From: Phlegmacium glaucopus
Lineage: Eukaryota > Basidiomycota > Agaricomycetes > Agaricales > Cortinariaceae
Assembly (NCBI GenBank): GCA_015039465.1
Contig: MU130732.1
Location: 1-10,760, forward strand
Direction of reading: 5' to 3'
Length of the DNA stretch: 10,760 bases
The stretch's first letter is position 1, and each line of letters begins with the position of its first letter. Positions 1 through 7,644 of the stretch are shown piece by piece. A program made the position numbers and the translations under genes. Under the pieces are notes generated by a model. It saw only the letters and a list, made by a program, of their open reading frames with translations, did not search any database and was not told the DNA's origin.

Positions 1-751
1 GCTCCTTGCCACCTCATCTAATAAAGGCACCGTGATTCGAGTGTGGAGTATTCCTGTTGGCTGTGAGCTCTGTGCATGACACCGTCCACATATTCAAACT
101 GGGCCAGCAACCAGCATCGAAGAACAATAATGAAGCATCGAATTTGAATCAGTCGTCATCAAGCCCGCCAGAGTCAGTGGAAGGGGCATCTCCACCGCCC
201 AGCTTGGAAGGGGGCTATGAATCATTCATCGAAAAGAAAAAGAGCAAGAGTATCTCGTATGTTTCTCTTCATTTTTTTCAGGTTCACCTGTTCTGACTGC
301 GGTATCTCTCTTTGCCAAGGTCGGGTTTCGATCGTAGATCGCTACAGCTAACTAAAAGCCTCACACACTCGATGGGCGGATACCTCCCAAATTCGCTTAC
401 GGAGATGTGGGAACCGTCGCGAGATTTCGCCTTCTTACCCTTCCCAACCAGCGGTACCAGGAGTATTGTCGCCTTTTCAGGGTGATTTTCCTCCGAGTTA
501 TACTCCAAGTAGACTTGTGGCTAATATCTTTCATTGATCAGGACGATGCCCCATGTTATGGTGATTTCCTCTGATGATTATTTTTATTCATACAGTATCG
601 ATCTGGAAAGAGGCGGAGAGTGTTCGTTAATGAAACAATATAGGTAACAGAAAATTGTCATTCCGCTGCTTATTCTCAACATCCGACTCACTATTGTTAC
701 AACAGTTTGCTCGATTCAGGAGAAGAATCAAGTGTATTGGACGGGAAATAG
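1..751 (+). pseudogene. ATG18: ATG18-like PROPPIN pseudogene, C-terminal half (unit A)
   Basis: Atg18/WIPI proteins are seven-bladed beta-propellers that bind PtdIns3P on autophagic and vacuolar membranes. Visible pieces are LLATSSNKGTVIRVWSIP (2-55), AVSSVHDTVHIFKLG (60 on), a Ser/Pro-rich loop, GGYESFIEKKKSKS, and then RRSLQLTKSLTHSMGGYLPN, MWEPSRDFAFL, GTMPHVMVISS and the tail KQYSLLDSGEESSVLDGK ending at TAG 749-751. Introns fit at about 261-302, 482-541 and 644-705. The stretch from 60 to 751 is open once spliced. However, about 90 bp that should encode the FRRG phosphoinositide-binding motif and its blade are deleted at about 55-59. That changes frame and gives TGA shortly after. The expected intron 1 acceptor reads GG, where unit B has AG. 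The N-terminal part lies upstream of the window. Confidence 0.88.
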
Positions 752-1514
752 CACAGCCATGCTACTCTTCATCCGATAAATGGTCGTGGGTAAAAGCGGG
801 CCTGGCTCGGTTTTGCTTTAGTTGGATTCTTTTTAACTTTTCCTTTGTGTTACGTGTTCTTTTTTTTTAACACAGGTTTTATAAAAGTGGTTTGGAAATG
901 CGAGTAACAGATGAGACAGCGAGATGCAATTGCAATACTAGAACTCCTCCTGGATGGTGTATATGACAAGGAGTGTTCTGTGAAAGCGCTCAGCATTTGA
1001 CGATTTCCGTGTCAGAATAATACCAGTTTTTGGTCCTTTGCCTTGGATCTTGGGTTTAAACATTGCGACATTCTATGCGGGCGGGCTGGGAAGACATTAA
1101 GAGGCCGCTCTCTGCTTCTACCACACGATGTCCCGACAAGACCTACCTTTGTTCGATCGGACCCAGCTCGTTCGCTTTGTCTTGAAAATTGTCTTGTTTT
1201 TAACCAACCCGAGGCAGCACAGCACATTGGAGATCGTAGAGCAGCGGAAGGACGACGGTGTTGGGACTGGTTATGTTCAAGGATTTAAAAATATATTGCC
1301 CAGTGACCATCACACATGTACACAATTCATAAGCCAATAATTCTCTCCATCGATAATCATCTTTATCTCACTCGTCCTTTGGGTTGCAAAATGGTATAAT
1401 TCAAGATTTCGATAACATAAAAGACGGCGAACAACGGTAAGAGAACAATGATTGATACTAATAAATACCGATTGACCATCGCAGACGACGCAGTGTGTCC
1501 CCCCTTCAATACTG
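752..1514. other. No recognised gene (unit A spacer between ATG18 and proline-rich gene)
   Basis: I found no convincing gene here. A TATAAAAG string occurs at about 880-887 on the plus strand, also present in unit B near 6962, but no conserved open frame follows it. On the minus strand, just beyond the stop of the proline-rich gene, a frame at about 1355-1495 contains a strongly hydrophobic run (VSIIVLLPLFAVFYVI). That stop codon and a frame change separate it from the gene. The open frames on both strands at 1012-1340 are not preserved at matching positions in unit B. Confidence 0.5.
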
Positions 1515-2410
1515 CTAATCGGTCTCAGATCCAGACGATACTCGATGAACGTCCGAGTCGTCGTCATAAACCTTCGCTGCAGAAGGATTTTTAGCGACGA
1601 TGTTCAGAAATCAAGAAAGATTGTAAATGACACGTACGTTTTCGCACTTTCTTGATGGGTGCCTCGTCCTTGTCGGCGCAAGCCGTTGCAGGCGTTGAGA
1701 TGTGCACAGCCGACGTCGATGTAGCCGATGTTGACGCAGCAGGTTGTGCTGGCACAGCAGACGTCGATGCTGGCGCTGGCGCTGGTGGGGGAATTACGGT
1801 GGGGATAGCAGACCCAGCTGCTGTCGCGACTGCTACAAATAGTTGTGAATGTGAAAAAAAGATGGATGGATTGCGAAACCAACATACTTTCCATGATGGG
1901 GACTGTGTATGCTGAGGGGTCCTCCCCGCCTCTCTGCTGTTTCTGGGTCTTGGGGGGATCCGAATGATGGCAGTTCGTTGGTTCCTCTTGAACTGACCCC
2001 ATTTGGGGGTTTCCTGACGGGGGTCCCACCCCACCAGCTCCTGTATCATTGATGGGACCCATCTGAGCATAGACTGGGTGGGTGCCCATGGAATGATCAC
2101 TTGTGATTATTCTTGATGATATATGTGAAATGTGGTATGGGGATGAGGCCACCGTCATGCGGTGCCCTCTTTGTTGGGTGCGAATAGGCCCCACATCTGG
2201 GTCATAGTGGTGGTATTGTTGACCCATTTGTTGAGGTCCTTGCGAGTGGTGAGTGGGCTGAAATGGATCAGCGAACGGCACGAGAGGGAAAGGAAGCGGG
2301 GGAGGGAGAGGGAAAGGAAGCAGGAGAGAGAGAGGGGAAGGAAGTGGGAGAGGGGGATCAGAAAATGCCGGGAGAACCCAGAAGGGTAGCCAATACTGAG
2401 ACGAATCCAT
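1515..2410 (-). CDS. Proline-rich protein of unknown function, copy A (3 exons, ~259 aa)
   Basis: I do not recognise the family. The model is complement of 2410-1888, 1832-1638 and 1576-1515. Intron 1 (55 nt) starts GTATGT and ends TTTGTAG; intron 2 (61 nt) starts GTACGTG and ends CTGCAG. Spliced, it is open for about 259 codons. In order: an aromatic N-terminus (MDSSQYWLPFWVLP), a proline/leucine-rich tract (~residues 19-50), a segment with FQPTHHSQGP and MGQQYHHYDP, a conserved GAGGVGPPSGNPQ, an Ala/Ser/Pro linker, a basic KKVRKPK cluster and an acidic/serine tail (YDDDSDVHRVSSGSETD). There is no signal peptide or known domain. Exon lengths 523/195/62 differ from copy B (496/186/68) by 27, 9 and 6, all multiples of three, which suggests selection on the frame. 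The start was chosen because it aligns with copy B and lies 37 nt from a conserved TATA-like box. The basic cluster could be a nuclear signal (inference). Confidence 0.6.
2282..2355. repeat. Purine-rich low-complexity tract encoding the proline/leucine run
   Basis: The plus strand here is almost all A/G, with repeated GAGGGAAAGGAAG and GGGGAG-like units. On the minus strand it encodes the Pro/Leu/Phe-rich stretch of the proline-rich protein. The matching tract in unit B (about 8402-8442) is shorter, and the coding frame is kept, so whole codons were gained or lost. Confidence 0.75.
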
Positions 2411-2446
2411 GCTGGGAGCTAGGGGCAGGGATTCAAGCAAAGCAAG

Positions 2447-2455
2447 CTTTATATA
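2447..2455 (-). promoter_or_regulatory. TATA-like box of proline-rich gene copy A
   Basis: The minus strand reads TATATAAAG, 37 nt upstream of the ATG at 2410. The surrounding block (GTGCACGAA...AAACATATATAAAGCTTGC) is strongly conserved in unit B at 8548-8556, although the bases between it and the start codon differ. Function is inferred from sequence and position only. Confidence 0.5.
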
Positions 2456-2468
2456 TGTTTCTATTTCG

Positions 2469-2476
2469 TGCACAAT
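2469..2476. other. Empty target site corresponding to the transposon in unit B
   Basis: The sequence TGCACAAT, directly followed by TTACTGACAG, is uninterrupted here. In unit B the same place carries TGCACAAC, a 284 bp insert, a second TGCACAAC, and then TTACTGACAG. Unit A therefore keeps the pre-insertion state. Confidence 0.85.
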
Positions 2477-2950
2477 TTACTGACAGTGTATATCACAGGA
2501 CAAATCACTCATTCCCATCGAGATCTCCTGAACGACAACACTGTAACCTTCCTTTTTTACTGCGTTAGCCTAGACTTAATTTGGACACTGTAGATCAATT
2601 TTTGGGCTTCCGATGACAGCGTTCAACAGCGCGTTTGGGGATGCCAGGAATATTCCAATTAATATGAGAACATAGCTGTGCTTCCTCACGGTGAACATGC
2701 TTTATTGCTTGTGTTTAAAATGCCTCATTCACACGGTTTACCTCTGCCTTATCAATGTATTTTTATTTCACAATTCGTCAACGCTAATGTCTAGCGGATA
2801 CTGTACCAGTGGCGGAGGGTTTGTAGGGCTAAGTCGTTAAATGAGACCTGGGGTGTCTCAAGTTCTTTCCCTAAGCTTTCCCAGAGACTGTCCAGGTGAG
2901 CACGTCGTGCTTCGTCACTTTCTAGTAATTCTCATTTCTCTTTGAATAAC

Positions 2951-3030
2951 AGGCTTCGCCTCTCATTCTCGCACAGTGAGAATGCTTTTCACCATCGGCT
3001 TCGCCCCCCCATATTTCTTAGGCTTCGCCT
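2951..3030. repeat. Cluster of short hairpins (GGCTTCGCC x3 plus a 7 bp stem)
   Basis: AGGCTTCGCCT occurs at 2951-2961 and 3020-3030, with a variant CGGCTTCGCCC at 2996-3006. Each is a GGC/GCC stem around a TTC loop. Between the first two lies a perfect 7 bp stem, CATTCTC at 2964-2970 pairing with GAGAATG at 2978-2984. Three copies of one hairpin within 80 bp suggests a dispersed small repeat or part of a transposon. None is present in unit B. Confidence 0.65.
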
Positions 3031-3197
3031 TACTAATCTCTTCGCTACTAGATTCATTTTCATAACTTGAACCCGAGTCTTTCCCGCAACCCTCACGTAA
3101 TTTTTTTTTTACACCCTTTTATCGGCCGCCTGTGTCACAATGTAGGGGCGACCTTCCCAATTTGGTCGGTATTTGCTTATATGGACTTTCGGAATCG

Positions 3198-3240
3198 ATC
3201 ACGCATCACGCAAAGGAGAAGTAAAAGAAGAAGTAAAAGA
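3198..3240. repeat. Two small tandem duplications
   Basis: ATCACGC is repeated twice at 3198-3211, and AGAAGTAAAAGA is repeated twice at 3217-3240. These are short slippage-type duplications in sequence with no recognised gene. Confidence 0.8.
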
Positions 3241-3944
3241 AGGGCATCGTTTGTCTTCCCCCTTCTTTTCGGGTGATAATTTATGCAATGATTTACACAA
3301 ACCAGCTCGGGTTCAACGGAGGCTTTTTCAGGGCATCATGCCTGCCTGTTTGCTCACCCCCATCGAGTTTCATGTTTTATTGTACGGCTTCTCATTCAGT
3401 TAGTACCATCATTTTTGACGCTAAAATAAAGCATTTATCTTTGGCTAATAGATTGGAGGACGTGGGCACCGGTTTTTTGACGGACAGCATTACTATCTGG
3501 ACTACTTATTTGCTTGAGATTGTTTCCTCGATGATACACCCGTTTTCTCATACACCAACAAGGTAGCAATGTGTTGATGCCAGAGAGCTCGCTGCTCGGA
3601 AAACTATGACAAACACACCATTGAGAACTATTCCTGTTGAGTCAATTTCGGGTAAGGCTTTTTTTTTCTTCGCTTTTCCACTGTTTTATTCTTGTCTTGG
3701 CAAATCAGATGAGCTAAAGCTCCTGCCTTCTTTTGTCCGGCCAGGTACCTACCTTGAATCCTTTTGTTTTGAAAGTTTTTTGTTCTTTATCTCTCTTTTT
3801 ACCTGTCATTTTTGGCAGTTGTATATTTTTTCATTTGTGATGGTTCTTGACTCTTCCTCGAATTGTTTTCTAATACTGAAGTAGCAGAAGATTTTGGTCA
3901 GTTCTGCTGCATTATTCGGTGTTAGATGACTCATGATTAGATAG

Positions 3945-5290
3945 AATCCAGCATTTGGACCACAACAAATACAGGGACTAACCAACGTCTTCGTAGAAAA
4001 GGCACTCGAGGTGAAATCATTTCATCCTCTGCGCGATCACGTTGCTTTTATTAACACTAAAATCCCCAGGATTTCATTATAATTTCAATGCACTGACCAG
4101 CGACCCCGAGGAAAATGCCCTTATGAAATCGTTTTCAACGATATTCAAGGTGGGAGCGAAACCAACTATCATGTCAATACTCAAAGCGATATATTTTCCA
4201 CCACGTTTCTTAGTTCGTACCAGTATTCCTCTCTAAACTTTTTCCTACCGTCTAATTGGCGTTGGATTACAGCCGACACCGAATGACACCAAGATGAGAA
4301 AGGCTTCTGCTATAATGTGTCGTATCGGATCTGATCTTCTGAAGCAAAGTAAAGCTTCCCATGAAGACAATAAGCGCAATAAATTGTCAGGCCGTAAAGA
4401 TATTCTTTCGCTCTTGCCTCATGCAAGACCTACCAGAAGCGTAACGAATGAAAAATGAAGATGTGCTAGCTCGTGTGTATAGACTCATTCTAGGCCCATG
4501 TATTTACTCAATATACTCGCAGACTTTCCTCATCGCTGGCCACAAAACAACAAGGTACACACACGTGCGTTCCTCAGATATTCTACAATCATGTTCTTAA
4601 TGTTGACATAGTATCGCGATGGCATGGCCATTATATACTCTACAGGCGCAAACGAAATTTCGTCAAGAGGTATCCAACGTGTCTAGCGACAATCCAACAA
4701 TAGACGATTTGAATGGGTTGCCTTACCTAGACACCGTCGTACACGAAATTTTGCGTCTTTGTCCGCCAGTTTCTAGCACTGTACGAGCTGCTGAAAAGGA
4801 TGATTGCATTCCTCCTTAGCAAGCCGTTCACGGAGAGGAATTGGATTGTCCGAAATGAAATTCGGTTGGGCTTTGATTCATTTTGACGCCATTATATCCT
4901 AACTTATTTTTCTTTGTGGGATAGGGTCAGAAAGGGTCAATCGATATTGGTACCTATTGACCTCGTCAACAGAGATAAATCAATATGGCGGGAATATTTT
5001 ACAGAGTTCAAGTTAGCTTCGTCATCAAATTTCCTTCTCAATTGTTATACAACCAGGTTTCTCTTCAGGCCGCGAATATTCCGGATGCTTGCTACATCTG
5101 CTCCTGGAGTCTGGGTCAAAGGTATTGACATTTATTGAGGCTTCCCGAGCTTGGATCGGCTATCGATTCTTACTTTTGGAGTGAGTCCTATGTTTTTATC
5201 TGGTTATATTTTGTCGATCTCAGGTGCTAAAGTTGTTTCTTAGAATCAAAACCCTGCTGTTCACGATCAATAGAACTGTTCAAGTTGAAT
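3945..5290 (+). pseudogene. Cytochrome P450 pseudogene, unit A
   Basis: P450s are heme-thiolate monooxygenases, usually membrane-bound in fungi. Recognisable in order: NPAFGPQQIQGLTNVFVEKALEV (3945 on), FNALTSDPEENALMKSFSTIF, MSILKAI, RKASAIM, SHEDNKRNKLSGRKDILSLL, the I-helix remnant IAGHKTT, the K-helix ExxR (EILR, 4745-4756), RAAEKDDCIP, KGQSILVPI, VNRDKSIW, APGVW and the heme loop remnant RAWIGYRF. Introns fit at 4213-4272, 4473-4522, 4555-4611, 4865-4924, 5012-5056 and 5181-5243. It is dead: TAA at 4442-4444 where Gln is expected, Lys for Glu in the I-helix acid-Thr pair (4544-4546), a frameshift to TAG at 4817-4819, a missing PERW segment, and Trp for the heme-ligand Cys (5152-5154). 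The N-terminus and the D/E-helix region are also missing. The far C-terminus is replaced by ATG18 sequence. Confidence 0.9.
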
Positions 5291-5660
5291 GAAGCGACAA
5301 TCCATGATCTACGAGTTGCTATTCCCTTCGTCCGTATTCCCTTTGTCCATATTGGCCGTCAAATTGAATTGAAAGTCACTTGTTATCGTGCTATATATGT
5401 TAGTGGAGTGCCCGAGCTTGGATCGGCTATCGATTTTCACTTTTGAAGTGAGTTCTATGTTTTTCTCTGGTTATATGTCGTCAATCTCGGGTCCTAAATC
5501 TGCTTTGCGTGTGAATAGAATCAAACCCCTGCTGTTCACAATCAATAGAACTCTGAATAAAGCGACAATCCATGATCTGCAAATTGTTATTCCCTTCGTC
5601 CGTATCGGCCGTCGAATCGAATCGAAAGTCGCTCGTTATCATGCTAGAGATGGAGATATA
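5141..5660 (+). repeat. Internal ~260 bp tandem repeat of a P450/ATG18 junction (unit A)
   Basis: Two imperfect direct copies, about 5141-5400 and 5408-5660. Each has the P450 heme-loop exon (RAWIGYRF), a GTGAGT intron of about 60 nt, the next P450 exon (IKTLLFTINRT or IKPLLFTINRT) and, joined directly, the ATG18 segment KRQSMI...LLFPSSV. The first copy carries an extra 15 bp duplication (TTCCCTTYGTCCRTA twice) and breaks off after KSLVIVLYM. The second continues into the longer ATG18 pseudogene. Unit B has the same arrangement at 10311-10760, so it predates the large duplication. Confidence 0.85.
5285..5400 (+). pseudogene. ATG18: Short ATG18 fragment fused to P450 tail (first sub-repeat)
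   Basis: From 5292 the frame reads KRQSMIYELLFPSSV, a 15 bp (five-residue) insertion, and then LAVKLN, stop, KSLVIVLYM. This matches the Atg18 blade normally written as (N)TKRQSTICEL.FP..VLAVKLNRK.LVVVLE. Everything N-terminal of it is missing, and upstream sequence is P450. It ends where the second sub-repeat begins. Confidence 0.8.
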
Positions 5661-6825
5661 TGTCGTATCTTCATGCTATTGAGACCACGCCGAACCCAGA
5701 AGGTCTGTCAAAACTTATGTTTGTTTCCATACATTGTTGTCCACTAACTTGGCAATCCATACTTAGCGATGTGCACTCTTTCTCCTTCCGCAGACAGCTC
5801 TTATCTAGTCTATCCTTCACCAGTTCCATCACCTATGTCCCTCGCAACTGCCGCCAACAGCTCTCCAAGCGTCCACCTCTTCTCAACACCAGTCCGGCGA
5901 CGTCCTCCTTTTCTCCACTCGTCCTTGAACGGCCCGGGTCACCAACGTCATACAAGCGCGTCGAGTTGCCACTTTCTTTCCTCTCTATCAACTCTACTGG
6001 TTCGCTCCTTGCCACCTCGTCTGATAAAGGCACTGCGATTCGTGTGTGGAGTATTCCTGGTGCAGAGCAACTGTATCAGTTCATACGAGGCACCCGAGCG
6101 ACAATTTGTTCAATTAATTTTAATCTAGTCTCGTTGTTGTTCTCTGTGTATGACACTGTCCATATACTCAAACTGGGCCAGTAAGCAGCATCGAAGAACG
6201 ATAACGTTGAAGCATCAAATATTAACCAGTTGTCAGGAAGCTCGCCAGGGTCAGTGGAAGGGCGTCTCCACCTGCTAGCTTGGAGGGGGCTATGAATCAT
6301 TCATCAAAAAGAGAAAGAGCAAGAGTACCTCGTACGTATCTCTTCATTTTTCTAGATTCACCAGTTCTGACTGCAGTATCTCTCTTTCTCAAGGTCGAGT
6401 CTCAATCACGGATCGCTACAGTTAACTAAAAGCCTCACACACTCGATGGGCGGTAACCTCCAAACTCGCTTACGGAGATATGGGAGCCGTTCCGAGATTT
6501 TGCTTTCTTACGGTTGCCAACCAGCGGTACGTCGCTTTTTCAGGGTAATTCCTTTCCTAAAATTCCGGGTTACGTTTTCAAGTGGCTAATGTGATCTGTC
6601 TTTCATTGATCAGGACGATGCCCCATGTTATGGTGATTTCCTCTGATGGTTATTTTCATTCAACATACAGTATTGATCTGGATAAAGGCGGAGAGTGTTC
6701 GTTGATGAAACAATATAGGTAAAAAAATTGTCATTCCGTTGCTTATTCTCAACATCTGACTCACTACTTGTTAGAACAGTTCGCTCGATTCAGGAGAAGA
6801 ATCAAGTGGATTGGACGGGAAATAG
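5560..6825 (+). pseudogene. ATG18: ATG18-like PROPPIN pseudogene, unit B
   Basis: This is the most complete ATG18 copy in the window. In order: [21 protein letters not shown] and [12 protein letters not shown] (5570 on), [14 protein letters not shown], a 64 nt intron at 5703-5766, LSPSADSSYLVYPSPVPSP, SGDVLLFSTRP, VTNVIQA, SINSTGSLLATSSDKGTAIRVWSIPGAEQLYQFIRG, DTVHILKLGQ, then the C-terminal exons. Lesions include frame changes at about 5660, 5840-5880 and 5930-5990, a stop at 6182-6184 where unit A has a Gln codon, and 1-nt deletions near 6260 and 6460. The PtdIns3P-binding FRRG motif is FIRG (6080-6091), losing one arginine. The first ~90 residues of a normal Atg18 are absent, replaced by P450 sequence. 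The stop at 6823-6825 matches unit A. Confidence 0.9.
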
Positions 6826-7644
6826 CAACAACCATTTTTGTCCGATAAATGGTTATTGTTAAAACCGAGCCGGGCTCGGGTTTGCTTAGTTGGATATTTT
6901 TTACTTTTCCTTTGCGCCTTTTGTTCTTCTTGTGTTGTGTATTTATTTTTTAACGCACATTTTATAAAAGCGGTTTGGAAATGTAAGTAACACAGGAGAC
7001 AGCAATATATACTTGCGTTCTAGGAGTTTCAAAGGGTGTTCTGTGAAAGAGCTCAGTGGATTTGACGATTTCGGTGTCAGAATATTACCAGTTCTTGGTC
7101 CATTGCCTTCAATCTTTGGTTTGAACAGTGCGACTATGCGAGCTCGCTGGGAAGATATCTATAGATGCCGTTCTCTGGTCCATAAGACCTACCTTTGTTC
7201 GATGGGACCTAGCTCGTCCCTGTGTCTTGAAATTTGTATTGTTTTTGACCAACCCGACGCAGAAAAGCACATAAAAACCCGCTGGAATGAGAATGGATCT
7301 TCAGTCACCACTGCAAAAGAACTCTGAGGCGAGGCAGTACAGCATATTATAGATCGTAGCTGGGACTGGTAATGTTGCTTTTATATGCGTTTCTTGTAGA
7401 TTTTGCCAAGTGACCGTCACACGCCTTCGAAGTTCCTCACTATGATTCTGTCCATCGATAATCATCTCTAACTCATTCGACCTTTCGGTTTCAAGATAAT
7501 ATTATTCAGTGATCAATGATGATAAGGCAAGGAAACATAAAAGAGGGCCAGCAACGGTAAGATGATAAAAAAATGGGCCATGGCTAATGAATACCCATTG
7601 AAAATTGTAGACGATGCATTGTACGATTGCCCCCTTGGATCCTG
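6826..7644. other. No recognised gene (unit B spacer)
   Basis: This is the counterpart of 752-1514, about 75-80% similar by eye with many indels. It includes the TATAAAAG string near 6962-6969. A plus-strand open frame at about 7013-7327 is not kept open in unit A and resembles no family I know. Nearest the proline-rich gene, on the minus strand, a hydrophobic frame (FFIILPLLALFYV, about 7530-7570) follows the stop codon of copy B in the same frame. See findings. Confidence 0.5.

Larger units (their letters stand above)
2477..3944. other. Spacer without a recognised gene; ~1.24 kb of it absent from unit B
   Basis: The first ~200 bases align with unit B (8870-9056). From about 2675 to 3911 there is no counterpart in unit B. 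The segment is pyrimidine-rich, with T runs at 3101-3110 and near 3660. Open frames are short and none matches a family I know. The N-terminal exons of the downstream P450 would be expected here, but I cannot see a membrane anchor or a proline hinge. At 2809 the string CAGTGGCGGAG resembles termini of some hAT transposons, but I found no matching inverted end. Confidence 0.55.
1..5591 (+). repeat. Large direct repeat, unit A (P450/ATG18/proline-rich gene module)
   Basis: This segment aligns in order and orientation with about 6004-10760. Position 1 (gctccttgccacctc) corresponds to 6004, and 5402-5591 corresponds to 10571-10760 with no difference I can see. The offset falls from about 6003 at the left to 5169 at the right. 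Unit A holds about 1.24 kb near 2675-3911 that unit B lacks, while unit B holds a 284 bp transposon and about 90 bp of ATG18 that unit A lacks. The window starts inside the repeat, so the true unit end lies outside. Divergence is higher in the left half than in the P450 half. Confidence 0.93.

Noticed and set aside
57..296. Open frame that could be read as a small independent gene
   Set aside because: It starts at TTG, not ATG, and its sequence is the continuation of the ATG18 propeller and loop, running into intron 1.
1652..1915. Plus-strand Ala/Asp/Gly-rich frames at 1652-1915 and 7614-8087
   Set aside because: These are shadows of the minus-strand proline-rich exons. Their composition is the complement of Pro/Ala/Ser codons, and they are not kept in register between units.
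1604..2473. A single uninterrupted 289-codon minus-strand gene starting at 2473
   Set aside because: The ATG at 2473 lies upstream of the conserved TATA-like box and is not shared with unit B. After about 1888 this frame runs through an intron and then out of register with the conserved Pro/Ala-rich exon.
2809..2840. End of a hAT transposon (CAGTGGCGGAG)
   Set aside because: Only one end-like string was found. There is no inverted partner or target duplication in the window, so it may be chance.
2675..3911. Solo LTR or LINE remnant
   Set aside because: I could not find terminal TG...CA ends with a target duplication, a primer-binding site or a reverse transcriptase motif. The A25 run belongs to unit B, not to this segment.
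5388..5747. 119-codon plus-strand frame as an intact gene
   Set aside because: It crosses a GTGAGT intron and reads the ATG18 segment in the wrong register. The ATG18 frame (KRQSMIC...FPSSV) fits the known family far better.
7013..7327. 104-codon plus-strand frame with a partly similar stretch in unit A (GPLPxIxGLNxAT)
   Set aside because: Similarity is no higher than in the surrounding spacer, the start codon is TTG, and the frame is broken in unit A by a stop and indels.
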